Of a DNA stretch of 8,229 nt, positions 1-6,161 are shown in pieces. Origin of the DNA: Verrucomicrobiota bacterium (lineage in GTDB: Bacteria > Verrucomicrobiota > Verrucomicrobiia > Limisphaerales > UBA1096); assembly GCA_015658765.1 (NCBI GenBank), contig DQOE01000178.1:1-8229 (forward strand). Reading direction: 5' to 3'. Below the pieces are notes generated by a model, which was not told the DNA's origin, made no database searches, and was given only the letters and a program-made list of their open reading frames with translations. The translations under genes and the position numbers were made by a program. Each line of letters begins with the position of its first letter. Position 1 is the stretch's first letter.

Positions 1-764
1 CCGAGGAGGGCAGCCACGTGAGCTACCTCGAGGGCTGCACGGCACCGATGCGCGACGAGAACCAACTGCACGCCGCCGTCGTGGAGTTGATCGCGCTCGA
101 CAACGCCGAGATCAAGTACTCGACCGTGCAGAACTGGTACCCCGGTGATGAGCAGGGGCGCGGCGGCATTTACAACTTCGTGACCAAGCGCGGCATCTGC
201 AAAACCAACGCGAAGATTTCGTGGACACAGGTTGAGACCGGCTCGGCGATCACGTGGAAATATCCCAGCGTCATCCTGAAAGGCGACAACTCGATTGGCG
301 AGTTCTACTCTGTCGCGCTCACCAACAACATGCAGCAGGCCGACACCGGCACGAAGATGGTGCACCTCGGCAAAAACACGCGCAGCACGATCGTCTCCAA
401 GGGCATCTCCGCCGGCCGGGGGCAGAACAGCTACCGAGGCCTGGTGCAGGTCGGCAAAAAGGCCGCCAACGCCCGCAACTTCTCTCAGTGCGACTCGCTG
501 CTCATCGGCGACCGGTGCGGCGCGCACACCTTCCCGTATATCGAGGTGAAAAACACCACCGCCAACATCGAGCACGAGGCGACCACCTCGAAGATTGGCG
601 AGGATCAGATTTTTTACTGCAACCAGCGCGGCCTCGAGACGCAGGACGCCGTCAACATGATCGTCAATGGTTTCTGCAAGGAGGTCTTCCGCGAGTTGCC
701 GATGGAGTTCGCGATGGAAGCCCAGAAACTCCTCGACGTCAGCCTCGAGGGCAGCGTCGGCTAA
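1..764 (+). CDS. sufB: SufB, Fe-S cluster scaffold subunit of SufBCD (C-terminal part; 5' end outside window)
   Basis: SufB is the main scaffold subunit of the cytosolic SufBC2D complex, on which [Fe-S] clusters are assembled. The reading frame is already open at base 3 and runs 253 codons to the TAA at 762-764. The GTG at 18 is an internal valine (context [12 protein letters not shown]), so the true start lies upstream; whole SufB proteins are usually about 470-490 residues. Diagnostic stretches are [32 protein letters not shown], the [16 protein letters not shown] block, [20 protein letters not shown] and the C-terminal [19 protein letters not shown]. The Cys codon at 516-518 (GDRCGAH) matches, from memory, the conserved E. 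coli Cys405 region needed for cluster assembly, and the Glu of IGEDQ the neighbouring essential acidic residue. sufC follows after 17 nt. Identification is very secure. Confidence 0.97.
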   Translation, partial: EEGSHVSYLEGCTAPMRDENQLHAAVVELIALDNAEIKYSTVQNWYPGDEQGRGGIYNFVTKRGICKTNAKISWTQVETGSAITWKYPSVILKGDNSIGEFYSVALTNNMQQADTGTKMVHLGKNTRSTIVSKGISAGRGQNSYRGLVQVGKKAANARNFSQCDSLLIGDRCGAHTFPYIEVKNTTANIEHEATTSKIGEDQIFYCNQRGLETQDAVNMIVNGFCKEVFRELPMEFAMEAQKLLDVSLEGSVG

Positions 765-781
765 ACATTTTTTAAAACGGA

Positions 782-1531
782 ATGCTACAGATTAAAAACC
801 TACAGGCGGGGATCGAGGACAAGCCGATCCTCAAGGGAATCGACCTCTCGGTGAACGACGGCGAGGTGCACGCCATCATGGGGCCGAACGGCAGCGGCAA
901 AAGCACGCTCGCCTCCGTGCTCGCCGGGCGGGACGGCTACGACGTCACCGGCGGCGAGGCGCTTTACAACGGCAACGACCTGCTCGACCTCGCGCCGGAG
1001 GAACGCGCCCGCGAGGGTGTTTTTCTCGCGTTTCAATACCCGGTGGAGATCCCCGGCGTGAACAGCGCCTACTTTTTGCGCTCAGCCGTCAACGCGATTC
1101 GCAAGCATCGCGGCGAGGAGGAACTCGATGCGATGAATTTTCTCAAGGCCGTGAAAGTGAAGATGAAAGAGCTTGGCCTGGGCGAGGACTTTCTCAAGCG
1201 CCCGGTCAACGCCGGCTTCTCCGGCGGCGAAAAAAAGCGCAACGAGATTTTGCAGATGACGATGCTTGATCCGCGACTGGCCATCCTCGACGAGACCGAC
1301 TCGGGACTCGACATCGACGCACTGCGCATCGTCGCCGACGGCGTCAACCGCCTCAGGCGCGACGACAACGCGCAGGTCATCATCACGCATTACCAGCGGC
1401 TGCTCGACCACATCGTGCCGGACTTCGTCCACGTGCTGCACGACGGCCGCATCATCAAGTCCGGCGACAAGTCACTCGCGCTTGAACTGGAGGAGAAGGG
1501 TTACGACTGGCTAATCAAGGAAGCCGCATGA
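782..1531 (+). CDS. sufC: SufC, ABC-type ATPase of the SufBCD complex
   Basis: SufC is the soluble ATPase of the Suf scaffold; ATP-driven dimerisation remodels SufB-SufD to open the assembly site. The 249-residue length is normal for the family. Visible motifs are Walker A GPNGSGKST (34-42), Q-loop Gln in AFQYP (85), the SufC-type signature FSGGEKKRNE (146-155), Walker B LAILDE (166-171) followed by TDSGLDIDAL, and the H-loop His in ITHYQRLLD (203). There are no membrane segments, as expected. The ATG at 782 is chosen because the protein then begins MLQIKNLQAGI, directly at the first ABC strand. The bases before it (765-781) are A/T-rich with no convincing Shine-Dalgarno. The last codons overlap sufD by 4 nt (ATGA), which suggests translational coupling. 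Confidence 0.98.
   Translation: MLQIKNLQAGIEDKPILKGIDLSVNDGEVHAIMGPNGSGKSTLASVLAGRDGYDVTGGEALYNGNDLLDLAPEERAREGVFLAFQYPVEIPGVNSAYFLRSAVNAIRKHRGEEELDAMNFLKAVKVKMKELGLGEDFLKRPVNAGFSGGEKKRNEILQMTMLDPRLAILDETDSGLDIDALRIVADGVNRLRRDDNAQVIITHYQRLLDHIVPDFVHVLHDGRIIKSGDKSLALELEEKGYDWLIKEAA
1517..1522 (+). promoter_or_regulatory. Shine-Dalgarno-like site for sufD (AAGGAA)
   Basis: AAGGAA lies inside the end of sufC, 5 nt before the ATG of sufD at 1528. It is the only clear purine-rich ribosome binding site among the seven internal starts of the operon and supports this start for sufD. It may be fortuitous, because these bases also encode the conserved-looking SufC tail (IKEAA). Confidence 0.5.
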
Positions 1532-2844
1532 GCCAGGTTGCCACTACTAATTTCGCCGTCGAACCGGTGGAGGCATTTGCCGAGCTGGAGCAAAACGGCG
1601 CGGCGCTGATGCCGCTTCGCAAGGCCGGCTTGGCCCGGTTTTCCGAGGCCGGTTTTCCGACGCTTCGCGACGAGGACTGGCGGTTCACCAACGTCAAGCC
1701 GCTCGCCGAACTGCCGTTTCGACCGGTTCTTTTAGCTCTTGGCCAAGCGCTTGGCCAAGAGCAACTTGGTGATGTCACGTTCGGCCAACTGGACGCTGAT
1801 CGGCTGGTCTTTGTCGATGGCCATTTCAACGCTGAGTTGTCGCAAACCGCCGACCAGCCAAGCGGCGTGACGGTGACCCACTTGGCCAGCGGCTTGGCCG
1901 GCTTGGAGCGCGAGCTTGGAGCGCTTTCCGGTGGCGATGACGATCCGTTTGTCGCACTCAACGATGCCTTTTTCACCGACGGCGCATTGATTCAAATCGG
2001 CGACGGCCAGCGCTTGGCCAAGCCGGTTCATTTGCTGTTCGTCGCCACGGCGGGCGGGGACGGAGAAGCGGCGCACATCCGCAACTGGATCGTCGCCGGG
2101 GCCAACTCGCAGGGCACGATCATCGAGTCGCACCTCTCGCTTGGCCAAGCGGCGAGCGTGACCAACATCGTCACCGAGTCGCGCATCGGCGACGGGGCGG
2201 ACATCGAGCACATCAAGTTTCAGGATCAATCGAACAGGGCGTTTCACCTGGCGTCGCTGCACTCGGAGCTGGGCCGCGACGCACAGTATGCGTTCCACTC
2301 GATCGCGCTTGGCGCGCGGTTGTCGCGCAACAACCTGCGCATGCGCCTGGCCCAGCCGGGCATCGAGTGCGTGCTTAACGGGTTGTACATGCTGCGCGGC
2401 CAGCAGTTGGCCGATCACCACATGATCGTCGAGCACGCCGCGCCGCACTGCGACAGCCACGAATATTTCAACGGCATCCTCGACGACCAGTCGCGGGGGG
2501 TTTTTCACGGGCGCATCCTCGTGCAGCCCGGCGCGCAAAAGACCGACGCGAAGCAGACCAACAAAAACCTGCTGCTCAGCGACGACGCCACGGCGAACAC
2601 CAAGCCGCAGCTCGAGATTTACGCCGACGACGTGAAGTGCACCCACGGCGCGACGATCGGCGCGATGGACGACGACGCGATTTTTTATCTGCGAACCCGG
2701 GGGCTCGACACCGCCACCGCGCGGCGAATGCTGTTGCACGGGTTCGCCGGCGAGATCGTCGACCGCGTCCGGCACGACGCCGTGCGCGAGGAACTCGACG
2801 CGCTGGTGTGGAACCGGCTCGAGGCGGAGCATCAACTGGACTGA
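1528..2844 (+). CDS. sufD: SufD, scaffold subunit of SufBCD
   Basis: SufD is a paralogue of SufB that forms the SufBC2D heterocomplex and helps iron entry and cluster assembly. The 438-residue length is typical. The N-terminal region carries the SufD motif FPTLRDEDWRFTNVKPL (43-59). A right-handed beta-helix core follows (about 180-370), with GANSQGTIIESHLSL, VTNIVTESRIGDGADIEH and YAFHSIALGARLSRNNL. The C-terminal block is EIYADDVKCTHGATIGAMDD then IFYLRTRGLD. His373 in CTHGAT corresponds to the functional His360 of E. coli SufD. The start overlaps the sufC stop (ATGA), with AAGGAA upstream; the gap to sufE is 3 nt. Residues 66-81 (PVLLALGQALGQEQLG) are encoded across a 28-bp perfect palindrome, and two more copies of the same word lie at codons for RLAKP (162-166) and SLGQA (204-208). 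The segment 1735-2151 is unusually rich in CTT/TTG leucine codons compared with the rest of the gene. Confidence 0.96.
   Translation: MSQVATTNFAVEPVEAFAELEQNGAALMPLRKAGLARFSEAGFPTLRDEDWRFTNVKPLAELPFRPVLLALGQALGQEQLGDVTFGQLDADRLVFVDGHFNAELSQTADQPSGVTVTHLASGLAGLERELGALSGGDDDPFVALNDAFFTDGALIQIGDGQRLAKPVHLLFVATAGGDGEAAHIRNWIVAGANSQGTIIESHLSLGQAASVTNIVTESRIGDGADIEHIKFQDQSNRAFHLASLHSELGRDAQYAFHSIALGARLSRNNLRMRLAQPGIECVLNGLYMLRGQQLADHHMIVEHAAPHCDSHEYFNGILDDQSRGVFHGRILVQPGAQKTDAKQTNKNLLLSDDATANTKPQLEIYADDVKCTHGATIGAMDDDAIFYLRTRGLDTATARRMLLHGFAGEIVDRVRHDAVREELDALVWNRLEAEHQLD
1735..1762. repeat. 28-bp perfect palindrome made of two CTTGGCCAAG units
   Basis: Bases 1735-1762 equal their own reverse complement at every position. 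The element holds two copies of CTTGGCCAAG (1738-1747 and 1750-1759) joined by CG. It lies in frame within sufD and encodes ALGQALGQE. See also the other copies of this word in the window. Confidence 0.95.
2012..2023. repeat. Palindromic word GCTTGGCCAAGC in sufD
   Basis: A perfect 12-bp palindrome inside sufD, read as R-L-A-K-P. This is a different reading frame from the copy at 1735-1762, so the shared feature is the DNA word and not the peptide. Confidence 0.9.
2138..2151. repeat. Palindromic word CGCTTGGCCAAGCG in sufD
   Basis: Exact 14-bp palindrome inside sufD, read as S-L-G-Q-A between two conserved beta-helix stretches. Identical 14-mers occur at 4793, 6019 and 7062. Confidence 0.92.
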
Positions 2845-2847
2845 CTC

Positions 2848-3282
2848 GTGGCGAACTTTTTGGATACAACCGTCGATGATCTGATCGGGAACTTCGAGTT
2901 TCTCGGCGACTGGGAGGAGCGTTTTGCCTACCTGATCGAGCTGGGCAAAAAGCTGCCGCCGCTCGACGAGTCCGAGATGGTGGAGGACAACCGCGTGCAC
3001 GGCTGCCAAGCGGCCGTCTGGCTGAAAATGCTGCCGGCCAGCGACTCGACATTTGATATTCACGCCGACTCGGACGCCTTCATCGTCAAGGGGTTGATTG
3101 CTGTTTTATTGATGATTTACAACGGAAAAACTGCCGAACAAATCTTGGCCGATGACGGCACGGCGACATTCGCCAAGCTTGGCCTGGATCGGCATTTGAG
3201 CCCGACCCGCCGCAACGGGCTGCACTCGATGGTGAGCCGGATCAAGGCCCTCGCCGCTGCATCGGTCGCACAACCCGCTTAA
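2848..3282 (+). CDS. sufE: SufE, sulfur acceptor and activator of SufS
   Basis: SufE takes the persulfide from the SufS active-site Cys, stimulates the desulfurase and passes sulfur to SufB. The protein is 144 residues (E. coli SufE is 138). It shows the family pattern: an N-terminal helix, then WEERFAYLIELGKKLPPL (22-39), then the active-site loop NRVHGCQAAVWL with catalytic Cys53. The C-terminal part (GLIAVLLMIYNGKTAEQI, then LGLDRHLSPTRRNGLHSMVSRIKAL) also fits. The start is GTG at 2848: it gives the correct N-terminus (MANFLDTTVDDLIGNFEFLG), and the first downstream ATG (Met44) would remove half the conserved core. No clear Shine-Dalgarno precedes it. It sits 3 nt after sufD and 2 nt before sufT, so translation is probably coupled. 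It lies upstream of sufS, unlike the sufSE order of E. coli. Confidence 0.95.
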   Translation: MANFLDTTVDDLIGNFEFLGDWEERFAYLIELGKKLPPLDESEMVEDNRVHGCQAAVWLKMLPASDSTFDIHADSDAFIVKGLIAVLLMIYNGKTAEQILADDGTATFAKLGLDRHLSPTRRNGLHSMVSRIKALAAASVAQPA

Positions 3283-3284
3283 AT

Positions 3285-3833
3285 ATGACCACCGCCGAAC
3301 CCATCGAACTCAGCCGCGACGTCGAGGCGTCCATCGTCCCCTCCGGCGACAAGGTGACGCTGCAAAAGGGCGAGGCGGCGCAGGTCACCCAGACGCTCGG
3401 CGGCACGTTCACGGTGATCGTCAACGGCAACATGTTTCGCATCGAGGGAAACGATGCCGATGCGCTTGGCCTCGAGCCGGTCAAGACCCCGGCGGAGGAA
3501 ACCAAGCGGCCGGAAACAGAGGACGACCTGAAGCAGCAGATCGAGACGCAGCTAAAGACGGTTTACGACCCGGAGATCCCGGTGAACATCATTGACCTTG
3601 GCCTCGTGTACGACAGCACGCCGACACAGATCGACGGCGGCTGGCGCGTCGATGTGAAGATGACACTCACCGCGCCCGGTTGCGGCATGGGGCCGGTGCT
3701 GCAACAGGACGCACAAAACCGGCTGCTGTGCATCGAGGGCGTCGACGAGGCGGACGTGCAACTCGTCTGGGATCCGCCCTGGAATCACGATATGATGAGC
3801 GAGGCGGCCAAGCTGGAACTCGGCATGATGTGA
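3285..3833 (+). CDS. sufT: SufT, long-form MIP18/DUF59 family Fe-S maturation factor
   Basis: SufT proteins are accessory factors for Fe-S protein maturation, related to PaaD and eukaryotic MIP18 (CIA2). This 182-residue protein has the two-part build of the long SufT type. An N-terminal region of about 75 residues includes SGDKVTLQKGEAAQVTQTLG and FTVIVNGNMFRIEG. A linker rich in Glu, Thr and Lys follows, and then the DUF59 domain (about 80-182). DUF59 motifs are VYDPEIPVNIIDLGLVYD (93-110), MTLTAPGCGMGPVL with the conserved Cys133, and VWDPPWNHDMMSEAAKLELG. The ATG at 3285 lies 2 nt after the sufE stop with no Shine-Dalgarno; its TGA shares one base with the sufS ATG (TGATG). Its exact step (cluster insertion or carrier) cannot be read from sequence. 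Confidence 0.93.
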   Translation: MTTAEPIELSRDVEASIVPSGDKVTLQKGEAAQVTQTLGGTFTVIVNGNMFRIEGNDADALGLEPVKTPAEETKRPETEDDLKQQIETQLKTVYDPEIPVNIIDLGLVYDSTPTQIDGGWRVDVKMTLTAPGCGMGPVLQQDAQNRLLCIEGVDEADVQLVWDPPWNHDMMSEAAKLELGMM

Positions 3834-5095
3834 TGAACCCACCCGCGGAAACAGCGAACTTGGCCAAGCGCGACGAATCAGTCGATTGGACAGCGCTCCG
3901 TGACGACTTCCCGATCCTGCGCGAAACCGTCAACGGCCACCCGCTGGTTTATCTCGACAACGCCGCAAGCAGCCAGAAGCCGCATCAGGTCATCGATGCG
4001 GTTCGCCGCTACTACGAGCATGATAACGCCAACGTGCACCGTGGCATCCACGAGTTGAGCAACCGCGCCACCGAGGCGTACGAGGGCGCGCGCCAGCGAG
4101 TCGCTGACTACCTCAACGCCGGCTCCCGCGAGGAAATTATTTTCACGCGCGGCACCACCGAGGGGCTGAACCTCGTCGCCAACACCTGGGCGCTCGACAA
4201 CCTGCGCGAGGGCGACACGATTCTCCTCACCGAGATGGAGCACCACAGCAACCTCGTGCCGTGGCAAATTCTGGCCAACCGGATCGGCGCAAAACTCGAC
4301 TTCATCGAGATCACCGGCGACGACGGGCAGCTTGATTTGCAGTGGCTCGACGAGCAACTCGCCCGTGCCCGGCTGCTCTCGCTCACGCATATTTCCAACA
4401 CGATGGGCACAGTCAACCCGGTCGCCGAGATTTGCGCCCGTGCCCGTGCCGCAGGGGTGGTCACCGTGGTGGATGCCGCCCAAAGCGCCGGCCATGCACC
4501 GGTCGATGTGCAGGCGATCGACTGCGATTTTCTCGCCTTTTCCGGGCACAAAACCTGCGGGCCGACCGGCATCGGCGTGCTGTACGGCCGCCGCGAACTG
4601 CTCGAGGCCATGCCGCCGTATCAGGGGGGTGGCGAGATGATTTTGAAGGTCGAGTACCGCTATTCCACCTTCAATGTCGCTCCGCACAAGTTCGAGGCCG
4701 GCACACCGAACGTCGCCGGCGCCGTTGGCCTGCACGCGGCGCTGGACTACCTCGACGCCATCGGCCGTGAGGCGATTTTCGAGCACGACCAGCGCTTGGC
4801 CAAGCGGGCATGCGAGCGCCTGGCCGAGATCGACGGCATCCGGATTTTTGGCCCGGCGGAAGGCCGCTCGGGCGTGGTGAGCTTCGTGCTGCCGGACGCC
4901 CACGCTCTCGACCTAGCCACGATGGCCGACCAAAAGGGCGTCGCGTTGCGGGCGGGTCATCACTGCAATCAACCGCTCCTGGCCAAGCTCGGTGTCGCGG
5001 CGACCGCCCGTGCGAGTTTTTACTTTTACAATACCGAGGCCGAGGTCGATCGCTTCATCGAAGTGCTCCACGGCGTCAGAAAAATATTTGTCTGA
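3833..5095 (+). CDS. sufS: SufS, group II cysteine desulfurase (PLP)
   Basis: SufS releases sulfur from L-cysteine as an enzyme-bound persulfide, giving alanine. The chosen ATG at 3833 overlaps the sufT stop and gives 420 residues; E. coli SufS is about 406. An upstream in-frame ATG at 3680 would lie deep inside sufT and is rejected. Motifs are DFPIL (25-29), YLDNAASSQKP (40-50), NVHRGIHELS (68-77), the FTRGTTEGLNLVA phosphate-binding region, EMEHHSNLVPW with the PLP-stacking His pair (137-138), VVDAAQSAGH with Asp214, the PLP lysine Lys240 in FSGHKTCGPTGIGVLYG, the QGGGEMI loop, and RAGHHCNQPLL with catalytic Cys378. The longer RAGHHC-region spacing and GGGEMI loop are typical of the SufS class rather than IscS. 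The roughly 18-residue N-terminal extension contains NLAKR, encoded by a palindromic-word copy at 3859; another copy encodes RLAKR at 321-325. Confidence 0.97.
   Translation: MNPPAETANLAKRDESVDWTALRDDFPILRETVNGHPLVYLDNAASSQKPHQVIDAVRRYYEHDNANVHRGIHELSNRATEAYEGARQRVADYLNAGSREEIIFTRGTTEGLNLVANTWALDNLREGDTILLTEMEHHSNLVPWQILANRIGAKLDFIEITGDDGQLDLQWLDEQLARARLLSLTHISNTMGTVNPVAEICARARAAGVVTVVDAAQSAGHAPVDVQAIDCDFLAFSGHKTCGPTGIGVLYGRRELLEAMPPYQGGGEMILKVEYRYSTFNVAPHKFEAGTPNVAGAVGLHAALDYLDAIGREAIFEHDQRLAKRACERLAEIDGIRIFGPAEGRSGVVSFVLPDAHALDLATMADQKGVALRAGHHCNQPLLAKLGVAATARASFYFYNTEAEVDRFIEVLHGVRKIFV
3859..3868. repeat. Palindromic word CTTGGCCAAG in the 5' end of sufS
   Basis: Exact 10-bp core copy, encoding NLAKR in the non-conserved N-terminal extension of SufS, ahead of the domain that starts near DFPIL. 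The right flank continues CG as in the 14-mer; the left flank differs. Confidence 0.88.
4793..4806. repeat. Palindromic word CGCTTGGCCAAGCG in sufS
   Basis: Exact 14-bp palindrome, read as R-L-A-K-R in the C-terminal small-domain helix of SufS (321-325). This is the LAK frame, as opposed to the LGQ frame of the copies at 1735, 2138 and 6019. Confidence 0.92.
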
Positions 5096-5638
5096 ATGAG
5101 CGAAACCATCACAGGCGACTCCCCGATGCAGGCGGTGCTGCAGGTTTTTCCCGGCGCGCAGCGGGCGTTGTTTCGCAAGTACCACATCGGGGGGTGCAGC
5201 AGTTGCGGGTTTCAGCCGGAGGAAACATTGGCCGGGGTTTGCGAGCGCAATGGCGATCTCCCCGTCGCCGACGTGTTGGAACAGATTCGCCAGAGCCACG
5301 AGGAGGATGCCCGCATTTTGATCGAGCCGAGCGACCTGGCCAAGCGGCGCGACAACGGGGCGGACGTTCGCGTGGTGGACATTCGTTCGCGTGAGGAATT
5401 TGAGGCGGTGCACATCGACGGCTCGCAGTTGCTGACGCAGGACTTGATGCAGGAGATTCTCGGCAGTTGGGACAATGACCAGTTGTTCGTCATCGTCGAT
5501 CACCAAGGGAACAAATCCCTCGACGCGGCGGCCTATTATCTCGGCCACGGCATGCCGAATGTCCACGCACTGCGCGGCGGGATCGATGCCTGGTCGCTTG
5601 AGGTTGACTCGGCCGTCCGGCGCTACACGCTGAATTAA
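5096..5638 (+). CDS. DUF1858-like CxxC domain fused to a rhodanese domain lacking the catalytic Cys
   Basis: The 180-residue protein has two parts. Residues about 8-68 (MQAVLQVFPGAQRALFRKY, then IGGCSSCGF with Cys34/Cys37, then ETLAGVCERNG with Cys49) match the pattern of the small DUF1858 / prismane-associated redox-disulfide domain. Residues about 76-172 look like a rhodanese domain: VRVVDIRSREEFEAVHIDGS (91-110), VIVDHQGNKSLDAAAYYL (132-149) and NVHALRGGIDAW (155-166). In active rhodaneses the loop reads C-x-x-G-x-R-S; here it is D-H-Q-G-N-K-S, so Asp135 replaces the catalytic Cys. Classical thiosulfate sulfurtransferase activity is therefore unlikely. The CxxC pair may carry sulfur or bind metal instead (inference). 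The ATG directly abuts the sufS stop, and the next gene starts after 1 nt, so it belongs to the Suf unit. A degenerate palindromic word (CCTGGCCAAGCG, 5335-5346) encodes DLAKR in the linker. Confidence 0.82.
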   Translation: MSETITGDSPMQAVLQVFPGAQRALFRKYHIGGCSSCGFQPEETLAGVCERNGDLPVADVLEQIRQSHEEDARILIEPSDLAKRRDNGADVRVVDIRSREEFEAVHIDGSQLLTQDLMQEILGSWDNDQLFVIVDHQGNKSLDAAAYYLGHGMPNVHALRGGIDAWSLEVDSAVRRYTLN

Positions 5639-5639
5639 A

Positions 5640-6137
5640 ATGAACGACGAGCTTCAAAAAAAAGTCGCCGAGGCGATCCGTGACCCGAAAAATGTCGGCG
5701 AGATGGCGGACGCCGACTCGGTCGGCACGGTGGGCAATTCCGAGTGCGGCGAAATGCTGAGGCTGTGGGTGAAGTACAGGGAGCAGGACGGCGAAAAGGT
5801 CATCGACAAGGCCAGTTTCCAGAGCTTTGGCTGCGAGACGGCGATCGCCGTGGCGAGCCTGGCGACTGAATTGATCCAGGGAAAAACCGCCGCCGAGGCA
5901 ATGGAAATGAAGCCGGAGGAACTCTCCGGCGAACTCGGCCCGCTGCCACCAATGAAGATTCACTGCGCCGAACTGGTGCAGGGTGCGCTGCGTGATGCGC
6001 TTTCGCCCGAGAGCCAAGCGCTTGGCCAAGCGGAGTCGCCGGCCAAGCCGGACGGGCTCGCCCCCACGCTCCGGGACAGCCTCAACGAGGGTCAGGCCAA
6101 GTCCGGCAGCATCAACATCCAGTTCCTCGACGAGTAA
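5640..6137 (+). CDS. IscU/NifU N-terminal-type Fe-S cluster scaffold with a C-terminal tail
   Basis: U-type scaffolds assemble [2Fe-2S] clusters on three Cys residues. This 165-residue protein has them in family context: GNSECGEML (Cys36), SFQSFGCETAIAVASLATELIQGKT (Cys65) and LPPMKIHCAELVQGAL (Cys109). The Cys spacings of 29 and 44 are close to IscU and lack the extra insertion that SufU has between the second and third Cys, so it is better called IscU/NifU-N type than SufU. The Asp two residues after the first Cys of IscU is Glu38 here. LPPMK (102-106) resembles the LPPVK site where HscA chaperone binds IscU; no hscBA genes are in the window. Residues about 122-165 are a low-complexity polar tail (with ALGQAESPAKPDG) encoded partly by the palindromic word at 6019; it is not the NifU C-terminal domain. 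The ATG lies 1 nt after the preceding stop. It is the last gene of the operon. Confidence 0.88.
   Translation: MNDELQKKVAEAIRDPKNVGEMADADSVGTVGNSECGEMLRLWVKYREQDGEKVIDKASFQSFGCETAIAVASLATELIQGKTAAEAMEMKPEELSGELGPLPPMKIHCAELVQGALRDALSPESQALGQAESPAKPDGLAPTLRDSLNEGQAKSGSINIQFLDE
6014..6032. repeat. Overlapping palindromes containing CGCTTGGCCAAGCG in the scaffold gene tail
   Basis: An exact 14-mer at 6019-6032 overlaps a second perfect palindrome, CCAAGCGCTTGG (6014-6025). The overlap resembles part of the double element at 1735-1762. It encodes QALGQAE in the variable tail of the U-type scaffold. A half-site GGCCAAGCC follows at about 6041. Confidence 0.9.
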
Positions 6138-6161
6138 CCTCCGTCGCCAGCTTCCCGGCGG

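Noticed and set aside
1635..1660. 12-bp direct repeat CCGGTTTTCCGA with 14-bp period in sufD
   Set aside because: The two copies are in different reading frames and overlap the conserved FPTLRDEDW region; only two copies exist, so chance is adequate.
1732..3063. Long - strand open frame (443 codons) antisense to sufD and sufE
   Set aside because: It lies opposite genes with clear family motifs, its product is rich in Arg, Val and Leu without a recognisable domain, and such frames are expected in GC-rich coding DNA.
3680..3832. Upstream in-frame extension of sufS (ATG at 3680)
   Set aside because: It would overlap the conserved DUF59 region of sufT and encode an Arg/Gly-rich stretch unlike any SufS N-terminus; the ATG at 3833 gives the expected length.
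3878..4903. Long - strand open frame (341 codons) antisense to sufS
   Set aside because: It is a shadow of sufS; no domain pattern is visible and there is no sign of its own start region.
5841..5848. GCGATCGC, the cyanobacterial HIP1 octamer
   Set aside because: I noticed a single copy only, which is unremarkable in GC-rich DNA; the iterated word of this window is a different sequence.
6138..6161. Possible bidirectional terminator between the scaffold gene and purU
   Set aside because: Only a 4-bp CGCC/GGCG stem (6145-6148 with 6157-6160) with an 8-nt loop is visible, with no T-run on either strand. Transcription must end near here, but no site can be called.
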